In this document: in pieces, positions 13,205 through 25,960 of the stretch
How positions within the stretch are numbered: the first letter of the stretch is position 1
How the letters are laid out: the number at the start of each line of letters is the position of its first letter
Source of the DNA: Tyto alba
Lineage: Eukaryota > Chordata > Aves > Strigiformes > Tytonidae
Assembly (NCBI RefSeq): GCF_018691265.1
Contig: NW_024881300.1
Coordinates: forward strand, 7,635,546-7,699,545
Direction: 5' to 3'
DNA: 64,000 bases
The notes under the pieces: model-generated
What the model was told of the DNA's origin: nothing
Database searches by the model: none
The model's input: only the letters and a program-made list of their open reading frames with translations
Made by a program: the position numbers and the translations under genes

Positions 13205-16200
13205 TTCTCTGAATAGCTGAAATGTCTCTCTCAACAGACAGCATTTCTTCAACTGTCTTGCAGGTGTAGTTTAGACAAGGCAAAGATGACATTAATTAGA
13301 AGCAGCAAAGTTCTATTAAATGCAGAGATTCTCTCTTCTATTAGCCAACATTCATCAGGCTTCAATGTTGGTTGTTCATTTATAGAAAAAGTTGCAATGG
13401 CTGTCGAAAGTCTGGAAGGATTAGTATCTCAGCTCTCTGACAGCTTACTCAAAACAAAGTGTCCTCCTCAGCTGTCCATCTCAGTGGACAGGTATATCAA
13501 TCACGAGAGTTGTACAGTTGACAATCTCAGAAAAGACAAGTAGCTTCATTAGAACAGGTTAGAGAACTTTTTAATTCAACTTTCTTCTTGGAGTCTCAGA
13601 TAAGCGGCAAAAATTCACCCTGCTGCAATGTGTGCCAGAATTTCCAGCCCATGTGCTCTATCTGGCAGGTATCACAAGCTCTAGTAAATACTTTCAGTGG
13701 CCCACCTAGTAACACTGTTTATACAGATTTCCTGTGGCTTAGCATGTTACATTTTCTGAGAACTGGTGCAGAATTCACATTTTCTAGTAAAATTTAAATA
13801 CGGCTTTTGCCTACCTCAAATATTTTCTGACTAAAACTTCTTCCTCAGGCAACTGTTATATTTTAGTCCTAAAGAAAAATATGGTAAGACCCTTAGGAAT
13901 TGAGATCTACTTTACTGTTTAAGGCTTGGAACTTAAAACTCTACCATGCACAACAGTTAAACTCTACACAGTTTATAGTCCTGGCTAGAACTGTTTATAC
14001 TATTTCATGAACGGGGCAGAAAGGCCTAAACTGCTTCAGCCTTAGAGTGGGCAGAGTTATGCACTGGTGTCTTGTTTGCATGAAATTATCATTCTGTCTT
14101 TTTACAAGCCACACAGTATTATAAGTCAACAAGCAGCATAAGCTGCTGGCTCTGAGAAAGCTGTGCCCACCTTTCCTCACTAGACTAACAGTTTTATTTT
14201 AAAGTATTATTGGAATCAAGTTTACATAGTTTGTGTGTGAGGAAGAACAAACCAAAACAAATCAATACAGAAATTTAAATATTATGAGAAATATCTATAG
14301 ATCACCTTTTTAAACAGTTTTTAAAAGAAAAAATGGGATGGCATGAGCTCAGCAAGAAAGCACAGATGGGGAAAAAATAGAGAAAACTGAAGTTTCCATT
14401 GATACATATTAAAAATTGTTGTTACTGTAGTGCCTGTAAGTCTTTAAAGTCCTGAGTTAAGTTTCAGTGTCAGAGTGAAATCCTGAGCATCTTGTAACCA
14501 GAGGTATTTTATTAGAATAGCTATTTTTTTTCAACCTGCAATGCCTGTTTCCACATGCGAGGTTCTCAAAGTGAGAGATACCATGTGTAGCACATAACTC
14601 TTCCTGGAAGGAACAATCTCTCCATTTGTTGAGAAACACTCAGACTTGTCACAAAGCACTACCATGTACCCTTCAGTCTTCTAAATAAACATTCTGCCTT
14701 CATTCTGCAACCACTTATAATATAATTAAACAGCTCTTGTCTCTTGTCCAAACATGCATTGAAAGACTTCAAACAGCAAGAGGGCAAGTTGACTCTACAA
14801 GAGTGACAAGGTACAATAACTGAAGAACAAAATCTTCTTCCTTGTTCCTGATAACATGGGAGTTCCTAGAGAATGTGGCATTCTGCTCCTTCTGGACTAG
14901 ATGATAACTAATCTTCCAGCTTGGTCAACCGTGTATTGCAACAGTGAAAAATACTTTTTTTTTTTTTTTCCCCCCCCAGCGATGTTCTTAGTATAGTGGG
15001 AAAGCATCTATGGGCCTAACAGCAATCATAAAAAAGCCGTCTTTTTCATTCAGCTCTTCTGATGCCATTGTTGGTCCCCTGGTTCTTCATTAGCATTCTG
15101 TCATGTGAGTCAAACGCCAAAATATTGCTCCATAGATATTCCAAAAACTGAAACAAAACCTGCTAAATCCCATCTTCAAATCCTTCCTGTATTAGTAGGT
15201 GCATCTCTGCAAAAACAAAACTATCAAGCTAAACCAGTTCCAGTGTTTCACTCCAGCTGCAAGTGCACCATCTTGTTCATGCTCTATAGCAGGTTCCGCA
15301 TGCTAACCAACTGCTCCAAAACACAGAGAATTACGGGATGCTAGAGGGAATTATAAGGGTTTGCTAAGCTGGACCACAGTTTTCTTCAGGTATCAGTGAC
15401 ATCCCACAATGTACAGCAGTAAAAATTCCATTATCTATAGTGGAGGATGAGAACACCATGCTAGAGCACATTTTCTGAAACATTTTGTAGCTAATTTAAA
15501 CAGCTGCAGTGCTACCTGAAAACCGTAGTTTAAAAGCACCTGAGCAAATTTAGCAAAGTGGAATCAACATGCTTTCTATCACCTGCTGCTGGACAAAACA
15601 TAAGCAAACTAATCTGAAGGAACGTCCCCATCTAGACAAATGCTTGCATGTACAGAGTGAAAGCATTCAGCATTCTTAAATATCATACTAGCATAGGAAA
15701 ATAAAGAGTAAATCCCTGGCTCTCAATGGTGCTGATCCTTTGTCAAATATGCAAGACTCTCAGAAATTAAGTTCTAACCATTATTGGTTTTTTGTCTTTT
15801 CTACTTTGAAAGAAAAAAAATTTTTTTAAATAGCAAAGTTGTTGTATGATCCTCTAAGAATTCTTGAAGAAACTCGACCTCATGATGTGTCTGGTAATTG
15901 CAACATTCTCATTAAATGGAATACACTGATATAAATGGTATCGTATTTATAGATTTGGTCAACAAAGATTCCAAGTAGAACACAGACCATTTGAGGGTCA
16001 CTTGTTTAGGCTGAGATGAAACTTTGCTTGGATCCTTTACCCAATCACTTTGAAAAAGTGTAAATAGCACTCAAACACAGTCATGGATCACTGAAACCCT
16101 AGAATTCTTTGACTAGCCTATAGTTCATGTGACAAAGCAAAGATGTGGTCTCTGAGCCAATCATTGTTAGATAAAGATTTATTGGTATTTTTTTTCTGGC

Positions 16201-19200
16201 ACAAAAGAAATGAAGCCCTTAAATTTGCAAAAGCTTGACACAAGCAAAATATAATTAGAAATTCAAAGCATTCATCTGAAACACATTATCCAAACAACAG
16301 ATACTACAGCAATGGGTCATGTCAAAATCTTACTGAGACAGAAGTTTTTGTGATGGCAGAGGAAACAGGGATATTTCTTCATCATCTCTGAGCAAAAGTA
16401 ATTTGCCATAATTTCCTCAGTTTGTAAATGCACTTATTCAGTATGATTTCAAATCCATTTCTCATAAAATCATGTGGTCTGGGGGCACTTTGTCTTCCTT
16501 GTTATTTCTATGTTGAAGCTGCAGTTTTGTTATTTCTATGCTGTTCTATTTTTACAGGACTCCAAAGCAAAAACATACTCTAAACTTGTATGATGCATCA
16601 AAAACCCCCACTTTTTTTCCTTTCTTAGGAGGGCGGTCATTGTGGTCATTCATTTTTCATTTTACCACCAGTTGTGGGTGCATTCCATAAAATACTTCGA
16701 CCATAACAAATTTGTGGTCCAGTTATGCCTTATTCATTTTGATCCTTCATCCATGTTGATAAGGATTTAATCATGGGAGTAATCCGCTTGGTTTATTTGA
16801 ATGACCTTGGCTAACTGGACCCTAAATTTGAAATATCTGCATCTTAAGTTTTCAGTAAGGTGACATAACTTAACTTATTCTCTGAATTTCCTTCTGAATG
16901 GGGTTTTCATTTCCAATAAGGTGTATTACCTTTTCTTCATCTTTTGTTATGCCAGAATAAAAGAAAGCCTTAAAGCAGCAAAAAGATGGCAAGAAACAGA
17001 AAACAAAAACTTGCTCGCATCAGGAGATAAACTGGAAAGTTCAGAAATGTGTGAACAAAACAAAGGAGGAAAAGAAGCAACATACAATACTTCAAAAATG
17101 AAACATTTAATAAGCTACAAGACATTTCAATGAGAAAAACAAAAATAAAATCATTTTACTGCAAAGACTAGCAAAAATAGAAAGATATTTTATAACTTAA
17201 GAAGGATTTGTGAACAAGTAAGTGTTGTGAGGGGTTGCTTTTTGTTGTGCATGTTTTGTGGACAGTTACCAATTTTGAGAAAATAAACCAAGAAGAGAAT
17301 TTAAAAATTCAAACAATGAATGGTCAAATGCACTGTGCCCATTGAGGGGATTTGATGTACAAGTTTACTCATGATTTAAATGTCATTGGTAGTGATATTT
17401 AGTAGGTACTTCATATGACATGTTAAATCAGATTGGTGTTCAAATGACCAAATGACCTTTCATTTTGTAAACATGATTGAATGAAAGCCAAACTACACAG
17501 AATGACAACTAGAATCAAGTTAGTTAATGGAGTGCCTAAACCAAAGATGTTGATGTAATTTTGTTACGTAAATGTTAATATATGAAAAGCATTAGCTAAT
17601 GATAACTATGGCAGAGTGGTATTTCTATTCATGCAACCAGATTATTCACAGCACTGCAAATAGCAGCTGAAAAAGCTCATTTAGTACAAGCTATTTAAGA
17701 GCTGTACTTTTGTATCCTAAAATTCCAGCCATATGCCACTGCAAAGAGACAAAGTACTTTTCCTTAGAACACTGTAGTAATGAACAGCTATTCATATGTC
17801 AGTATGGAATTATGTTTATCTTACATGTGGGCACTGTACAGAAAAATAACTCATTTCCATGAGAATAAAATAGTACTAAACATATCATATCTATATCAGC
17901 AGCCGTGGATCTGAATCTCCTTAATTATCATGCTAATTTAAGCCCCAAAACACAGTCCTCCTTTAACTACAGTAATTCTATGAAGCAAATGGAGAATCTT
18001 CGTCACAAAAAATGAAGTGATGATTATCTTTTTCACTCAAGAAAATAAGTTTAATAACTTACCAGTCCTTCCTTTTTTTGAATAAAAATAACAATCATCA
18101 CAAGCTATAAGTAAAATATCCTAATTTCCTACCATGCCTATAAGCAAAGGAATAAAATAATGAGAAAGCAAAGCAGACACTTCTGTGGTAGGAAGATATA
18201 AGACAATCCGCAATCCCATACAGTAGCACTGCTGATAAATGACTATCATACTGTAGTCCTTTGAGTAATTTTCTTTAGGATGACAAAGTACTGCTGCTGA
18301 ATTCACAAAAAGGTAGTTTGTCCACTGAATGCAGATATACCATTTAAAACGACAGAATAAGCTAAGCATAAAGGTCTATGAATACTATTTGCAGTAGAGC
18401 TTTGTAGAGATTTGAATTTCTAGTTTCAGCAAATGAAGTGATTGCAAATAATAGCAGCTTTTCTAGTGTATAGCATGTGCTTTGGTCTTTGAATTAATTG
18501 CTTTCCCTTTGTGAATGCTGGGGCACGGTAAGTGGTATAACCAAGAAAGCCAAATAATTGTTCAAAAAGAGAGGAGGGAGGCAGTCAGAAATTACTAGCT
18601 AGCAATCACTCCTATACCATGCAGAAATAGACAGTGGGATATACAGTTAAGTTAAAAGGTGACGAGGAAAGCAGATAAGGTAAGAAATGCACTGCAATGT
18701 TCAGGAGAGAACTTTGGGGTGGCTGCAGTGCAAACAGAAATTATGTGAGCAGGCATCTCCTTTGTCAGCTGAAGGCTGAGCTTACATCACATTCCATATT
18801 CATTTCCTCCCTAATATTGCTGAGAACGAGAGGTATACAAGAAGCTTGAGATTTCCAATAATAAAGAGCCCTCAGCTGCTTGTTTAATTTCACTTGAGTT
18901 TTGTGGCAGTCACTGTATGCACTTACCCTAAATCAAATGCTCCTGCTGTGCACAGTGCCAGTACTTACAAGATCAAAGCCTTACAATAGATGATGCAAGT
19001 TAGTAAACTTCTAAAATATTAAAATTAAAACAGGTCACATTTTTAGCAACCTCATAATCTCAAAAGTAATCTGAGAACCATCTGCATCCACAACCCCCCC
19101 ATATTCATGCATAGAGGTTTCAGGTCTTCCATTATATTCTGTTATGTCAGTGTTACTATGGCTAAAACTCGATGGTAAAACATAAGCACTGTGTTCCAGG

Positions 19201-19450
19201 GATTATTGTTATCCATCTCATTATAAATGAAAGGAGTTCTTACACACATTGCCAAATGTATTTCAGGATATACTTGAAGGATATACCTCAATAGCCATGA
19301 CACTGGGTGCTTCCATTACCAAAGGTGAGTGAGTAAACTCAGCCAATACACTGTTCCCGCAGAACTTTAATTATTTTATGCTTTGTCATTAGTTTTTCTT
19401 TGCTGTATTATGCTAGAGGATAGGTTAATTTAAATATTTAATTAATTATC
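13205..19450. other. AT-rich noncoding stretch; possible conserved noncoding DNA near 17.3-17.8 kb
   Basis: Two consecutive open frames (85 residues at 13286-13543 and 69 residues at 13588-13797) lie in different registers, with stops between. I recognise neither, and neither has splice support. A T15C8 run is at 14955-14977. From about 17.3 to 17.8 kb the sequence is free of simple repeats and rich in TAAT and TGAC-type words, which can mark conserved regulatory DNA but proves nothing alone. Other open frames are 82 residues or fewer. Confidence 0.6.
14955..14977. repeat. T15C8 pyrimidine run
   Basis: Fifteen T followed by eight C without interruption. Confidence 0.9.
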
Positions 19451-19507
19451 AGTTGGACTCGATGATCCTCACCAGTCCCTTCCAACTCAGTACATTCATG
19501 ATTCTAT
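19451..19507 (+). mobile_element. CR1 LINE 3'-end fragment
   Basis: AGTTGGACTCGATGATCCTC, then GTCCCTTCCAACTCAG, then ATTCATGATTCTAT: the sense-strand avian CR1 3' end, including the terminal ATTCTATG-like units. It is about 57 bp long, 5'-truncated, and has no coding sequence. Its orientation is opposite to the copy near 13.2 kb, so the two are independent insertions. Confidence 0.9.
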
Positions 19508-21400
19508 CTCTAAACATGCCATAAGAGGGAAGCATTCACAGATGGGCAAGCAGCTCCTAGAATCGTGACACGCAGGTTTGCAAAGAAGGAAGAAGGGAGA
19601 GATCACTTCTGGCAGTGTTCTCACAGATCACCAGTAGGGAAAAAGGCTTTTCTAATGTAGAGACATGTATATTAAAGTAAATAAGTTAGCTGTGTCGCAT
19701 GACTAGAATGTAAAAGTTTCATTTTATTCATTTTTTTTTTAAGTCCGTGAAACATACCTGAGTTTTCTATTGAAAGATTTGAATAGTCTTTGATTAAAGT
19801 GTGAAAATCAATTGTAGGCATGAAGAAACACCCTTCAGAGGAAGGGGAAACCAGACATTTGGTCAGTAGCTTGATTTAATAAAACAGCAGTAAAATAGTG
19901 GAACCAAAAGGAACTGACATAACTAATCTTTTAATCCTGTCTCTTCTTCTATCCATTTGTGTATAGAATAAAGGAGGTGGACAATAAGCCATAAAAATGC
20001 ATATGTTGCCCAGCAGGGTTTCCATTTTGGCCACTCTTATATGCTATGGAATTGAGATTTTCTCATCTTTCAATCTGAAAGTGGTCGAACTGTTCTATTT
20101 ATTTCATGCAAGCTGTAGCTCTCTCTAGCATAGCTCACCATCAGTATATGAACAAAAGGCAAAGAAATTGAGAGTCCAAAATAAAGAAACAGGAGGAATG
20201 AACTGCAGAAGCATCTCAAACACCAACCCACAAATGCAAAATCCTGTTTATTGCCACCTGTACAACGGATTGGCAAAGTTACCTGGATAAATCTGAACTA
20301 TTTTTAAAATAATACAAAAATCTTTATAGATTTACTAATAGTAAAAATTTAAGTCAGCTAATCATTGAATATTATGCAGGATACTTTTTAAATACCTACC
20401 TATAAATACTTTATAGAAATACCCTTGCCTACTTGGATAAAAACTATACAAGACAGTCTTCATAAAATTCAAGGAGCCTGCTTCTCTTGCTGATTTTATC
20501 TCGAAATTATTACAAGTATTTCCATTACAGCATCACTGTACTAACTGAGGTTTATTTTTCATTAGCTATCAAGTTTATCCTCTTTTTTTCCTAAACAGAT
20601 TTCTCCATGGAATAATTTTGCTCAGCTGATCATCTTTCATGTGATACACATTTGTTGTTGCTTGAATCCTTAAAAAATTATTTCCTTTAAGTCAGTACAA
20701 ACACAAAAGCAAAGTAGTAGTAACATTGACCTTATCTTCAGTTCTGCAGTTAGGCAGGTGGTTCACAGAACTAATATATAATTATTCAACCTTTTCCAGA
20801 AGCATTTCCCACCATCTTCTAAAAAATGCTAATGCAATCTATCAGTGGCATTTGTTGTTTTTCGTATAGTCATAGAAGAAGTAAGCATCTTCTTTCAAAC
20901 TGAAACCAACAGATAGGAGCAATTGCCAGTATTTTATAAAGGTAACTTATCAGAATTTACCATTACAGCACACCAGCACTTCAGTTTTATTATTATGCTG
21001 TAGAAACATAATAAAGAAGTAATAAAGGTTATTAAATTACTATAATTTCCTAGTCTGCTTTCCACAAATATCTCTCAGTGTCTTTTCCAAATGCACACAG
21101 AACATCACCGTAAGCATGACACTGAGAAAAAAAAAAATAGATTGGTTCGGATCCTCAGTTAATATAGAACAGCATAGTTCCATTCAGTTAAAACAGACCA
21201 TGATCAAGTAAAAATAAGTTATATATCAGCTATAGATCTGTCTCAGAAAGATACACAGCTCACGGGATGTTTTATTGCTCTGCTAACATCTGTTTCATTT
21301 CCATTTCAACTCCCCTTAGTAAATTGTTCTTGTGTTCATGAATTTATTCTCCACTCAAGATATGTGAAAATCACCAATGATTTGGGTCATTCCGTCATCA

Positions 21401-21433
21401 GACACCTTAAAAGACACCTTAAAAGAAGGTGTC
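21401..21433. repeat. 12-bp direct duplication ending in a perfect 8-bp hairpin
   Basis: GACACCTTAAAA occurs twice back to back. The second GACACCTT (21413-21420) pairs with AAGGTGTC (21426-21433) across a 5-base AAAAG loop. The pairing uses DNA only and no transcript is implied. Confidence 0.8.
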
Positions 21434-23630
21434 TCATTCAGTGGGAGTTAGGTATGTAATGCCTATTGGCACTTAAAAGAATCCCATTCTGATGCTACAG
21501 AGCACTTTCGAGCAGCTCTAGAAGATTTAGCACTGTCTGATTTAACTGCTGTTTGCAGTAATGTCTTAAGTAAAGGATTATATTTGTACCACAGTTCAAA
21601 GAAACCATATATATTCTGAACTCCCAGAGATTATCCAGAAACCATGCACTAGACAATACAAGTTTTAAAACCAAGCCAATCTCATTTTGATTTTATCATT
21701 GCCACTTGGCATGAAGAAACAACTTACATCTACCCAGAAGTAGAATCGAAGTTCAAAAGTAGAAGTTCATGGATAGGCCTTTAATTATACGTACAGAGTT
21801 CTTACTTCCTCTTTAAACATCTTCAAATATATAAGCAATCAGCAAAAAGAAAAAGAATTCTTTGATACAGCAGCACAGAGGAAATGTATTCAGAAGAAGG
21901 AAGAGGAAGAGAAGTTACTATGAGAACAGAATAAACCATTTCAAAAGGATTGTAAAAAAAATACTTGAGTTTATGTTTTGAAATATGACTTTGTGAGACT
22001 TAGAAGACTATGATGAGACTGAAATCATTTATAATTAAAAAGTTTTCTCCAAATAAAACATTTTAAAAATTGTTTAAAAGTAACAATACATAGTTTCAAA
22101 CTCTACATATGCCTTGAAAAATACATCAACTAAACAGAAATGCTTCACGGTTATAACGTTTAAGACAGCTGTTCACTTACAAAAATTTATCAGGAAAATA
22201 AAAAAGTTTATTAAAATTTACTAACTAGTTCTAACACTGTATATAACACTCCCTTCCACTTATTAAATCAAATTAATTATGCTTGTGTGCTTATATATAT
22301 TTCTGTGTGTTTGTGTGTATACCCATACACATTTATAAATATATCTAAGGAGAGTGAGCATTAAAAAACCTTACATTAAAAAATGAGAGTCCAGTGTTCT
22401 TAAAAAAGGGACTATCAAACACAGGGTTGTGTGTACAACCATAATTCAAACAAATTCTGAATACGTATGTTTTTTCTGTCCTTTTCTAACTCTCCCATCT
22501 GCATCCCAGTCTATTACTCTTGCACCATGCTGCTTCCTCCCCCTACCTGGCCTGGACCTAACAGATGTATTATTTAGAGCACAAGAAAAATATCCCCCCT
22601 TCCTCCTGCTGTCTGGGGTCAGGCATTCAGACACAGACACTGCCTGGCCCTCAGCAATCCAGAACTGCAATTACAAAGGAAGTGTAGATCCAGATAATAT
22701 TAAATGGAATTAAATGGAAGCCTCTGCCTGGCTTTGCTAAGTGAGCAGGTTTCACAAACACATCTATATGCGCCAGATCTTAGTGACTGTCCGCAGCGAT
22801 AGTAAATAGCATGTCATGGACACGAAACACCAACACTATTCTCCCCACTGATTTTTTCATCCTGGATCAGCATCCTGGAGTCGGTCAATTTTTCAAAGTC
22901 AGGATCATGATTTTTTCATGATGTGCAAAGATGTCCCTCTCTACCCTTATTGTCAAAACAGCACATCCACTTTGGCTGAAATTTAAGGCAAAAGTCAGCT
23001 GAAAGTAGATGTCCTGAAGAGAAGTTTTCAAAGCAATCTATTGAATTTTGGGAAAGTTGTCAGCAAGAGTTAAGAAGTATTTTCTAATGGGAAATTTATT
23101 TCAAGCAACTTTTACTACAAGTAGTGCTATTAGCATTGCCTAAAAGACGCACATTTGCAAAATACTATTGTAAATGCCACATCTTACTGCCTGTAGTGTT
23201 AAAATGCAGACTGGACTGAAGACTTTGGAGGAGGAGCTCTGTGCCAAATTTCATCCAAACTGAAAAAGTGCTTAAGATATGACACCACACTTTCCATCTT
23301 TAGAATACTCTGGAAATCGTCTGGTATGAATCTAAGACAAAAGGTCACAGTCAGAGAGGTCAGTAGTCAGCTGGCAAAGAGAAAAAGCATAGAACCCACA
23401 GGTTCACAATGGCATAGTGCAGCGTCCTAGGCACATGTCTGGGGACCAGCAAAACTAACTCCACTTCTGATACTTTTCTCCTACCTCCTCCTATCTGAAG
23501 GCACTTAAAGATTGCAGCTGGGGCTCTGTAGTATAAAATGAAATGGAAATTAAGACAAATATAACAACCTTTTTGCTACATGCTCACACACAAACTCTTG
23601 ACAGTATGTTTCATTGAACAATTTCCTGAA

Positions 23631-23654
23631 AAAAATAAAAATAAAAATAAAAAT
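23631..23654. repeat. (AAAAAT)4 microsatellite
   Basis: Four exact tandem AAAAAT units. Confidence 0.9.
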
Positions 23655-25126
23655 ACACCTTCAAAATTCACCCAAGATCGACTTAATAGCCCTAAATCTT
23701 ATTTGGGAGGACAATACCACTCACACCTAGAATAGGGCATAATTCTTGTTGCTGGTGGTTATCTGCCTGGGATAGAAAATTCCACATCTCCCAATTAAAT
23801 AATGACTGCTTTTGACTGTTGCTATTTAAAGCTGATAAACTTTGTAAAAACACATGTGTTTCACAGGCTGCCAGGACTGGAATTTTAGCTTCCACATTAC
23901 TACTCCAATCCATATTTTATGGTGCATATCTTATTTTTTTTTCTGTGTAGTGTCATTAATCTGCTCCCTGGCTGTGCAGAATAATATCCCACAAGAGTAG
24001 GCTGCTTTTTGAATATTTTATTATCTCTCATTGTATTTCCAAACTAATATATATTTACAAATTCAACCTCCTACAGGCAGAACTATATTGTTTTCCCTCT
24101 GTGTTTGAGAACCAAGGCATAGATATCGAATATAAATAGAAAAATCCATCTAGTCATTTGTGTTGAAAGAGAGAACCAATCACATATCAAGCTGTGCAAG
24201 GAGGAAAAAAAAAAAATTTGCATACTTCAAGAGAAGACAGAGGGGGAGGGAGGCACACAAAGGGGTTATGTTCCTGTTGGAAGACATCTTTCAATTCTGC
24301 TGAAGGACAACTCTCTTTTCAGCATGCCTCTCTCCTATCTGAACAGATCATATACAAGGGGAAGTACGCTGAAAGGGCTTGGCTGAGTATTTATACTTTA
24401 CAGTTCTGACTCATTTCATCAAAGACTTTCCCCTGGTTGCCTTTTTTGACACAGAGATTATTTCTTCCTTTTCACCTGTAGCATTTTGGCAGCAAGAAAA
24501 TAATACCCTCTTCTGATTCCCTCTTCCCCTCAAGACTAGTAGCCAACATTGACCCTAACACACTGAACTCCCAATGGTTCCTGCTCTGCAGGAAACTCTT
24601 GTAAAACCACATAACAAAGATGGATCTTTTCTAGTTTCTGAACAAGGCAAAGCTGAGCTTGAAGTTGACTCCATATAGGAGAATACACTGGAATGTCCAC
24701 TTGGTCCCCACCACTTGATGTAGGAAGAGCAAAAATCGTCTTACAAAGGGAAGGGGAGATATTCTTGTAGGCAAGGCATGAGGTTTTGGAAGCACTTTCA
24801 CCATTCTGTCACAGATGCCCTGTGTGCCTTTAGCACTGAGGTCTCACTACATCTTCACTCCCTCTAATAAAGATAACTCACCATATCTCATATAGCTGTA
24901 AAGATGATAAATGTAGAAGTGAGAGACTGGGAGCTCTCTAGGAAGATAAGGGGGTAGTAGCTTCACTGGAGTCAAGGTCCATGTACATTTATCAGTCAAG
25001 TTATGCAGAAGTTGAAAAAGGTAAAGAGAAAATGCAAGTGGTTTTTTGCCCATTGAAGAAAAAAAACAACATTGTGCTGAAGGTCCAAAATTCAGTTTTT
25101 CAAGGTGTAATTATAGCCTTACTGTT

Positions 25127-25176
25127 AAAAACACTATAAATATGAAATATGAAAACACTATAAATATGAAAAGACT
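25127..25176. repeat. Two-copy tandem duplication, 25-bp period
   Basis: The 20-mer AAAACACTATAAATATGAAA occurs at 25127-25146 and again, identical, at 25152-25171. It looks like a single local duplication. Confidence 0.9.
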
Positions 25177-25885
25177 ATATACAACATGCACAGCATTTGC
25201 AAATACTTTTCCTTTTTAAAGAGCTTTGTTGCCATTCTCAAGTTGAAGCACAACAATCCAACTGCATAGGAGTATCCCATGACTGTTATGTAAACCATGG
25301 AACTAAAGCATGCCAAAAATTGGTCATCTGATATTTAGAAAGACATGTATGTCTCTCTGTATGTGGGACACATTGCAGGTATCAGATTTTTCTGCTTTTG
25401 TGATCCATACAAGATTTGAAGCTGGTTTTAACCAGCTATTGTTTTCTATTATACTACAAGTATTATTTATCTTACTGATGCTTTAAACATCAGTCCTTAT
25501 TCTTCAATATGAAAATGTGGGTACACATGATTAAACATACAAGGTGAAATCCAGCAAGCCCCAAATTTAATGCATCCTACAGCATTTCATAGCAACTATG
25601 CGTATTTTACACTCTACTTCAAAAACCAAATATTATGGATGTTATCTTTTTCCCTATTCAAATTAAATAATGTGACAGCTACTCAAGCACCCATGATCTG
25701 CAATTACATGTAATTGCTGTGAATGAGAAATTTTTCAGAATAGTAGGGAAAGGGTTATACATAGTCATTCAAAATGAACAAGTATGATAATTCTTCCCTT
25801 TGCTTACATTTTTTTTTTTTTAATTTTATGAATTCTCTGTAAGGACAGATTATTTGACTGTGTTTCACCTGTACTTTGTGGTAGA

Positions 25886-25960
25886 TGATCCTGATCCAGG
25901 AGACTTTGAGACCTCTGGAAATTTCTTCATTGACTTACACAGATATTGGATCACCTTAAC
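25886..25960. repeat. Ancient amniote interspersed repeat relic
   Basis: GATCCTGATCCAGGAGACTT and, further on, TTCTTCATTGACTT with TTGGATCA match, by eye, an old repeat that reads roughly 'ATCCTGATCCA...GAAGTCAATGGGA...TTTCCATTGACTTCAATGGGCTTTGGATCA' in slowly evolving reptiles (recollection). It is strongly diverged, and family assignment needs a profile search. Confidence 0.4.

Larger units (their letters stand above)
19508..25885. other. AT-rich noncoding stretch, no gene seen
   Basis: Open frames peak at 94 residues (22429-22713, plus strand), mirrored by a 74-residue frame on the minus strand over the same GC-richer patch. Neither peptide is recognised. The stretch also holds the duplicated hairpin at 21401-21433, a TG/TA-rich patch near 22280-22345, (AAAAAT)4 at 23631-23654, and a 25-bp duplication at 25127-25176. 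Confidence 0.65.

Noticed and set aside
13286..13797. Two consecutive open frames (85 and 69 residues) as a possible broken gene
   Set aside because: Different registers, stops in all frames between them, no recognised peptide and no splice or poly-A context.
14893..14945. GGACTAGATGATAACTAATC as a third CR1 tail
   Set aside because: Only the GGACTAGATGAT word and a loose CTTCCAGCTT fit, and the terminal ATTCTATG units are absent.
18050..18075. Strong minus-strand donor (ACTG|GTAAGTTA)
   Set aside because: No credible acceptor or open frame was found at a suitable distance upstream on that strand.
22429..22713. 94-residue frame
   Set aside because: A 74-residue frame is open on the opposite strand of the same patch. 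Local GC richness explains both.
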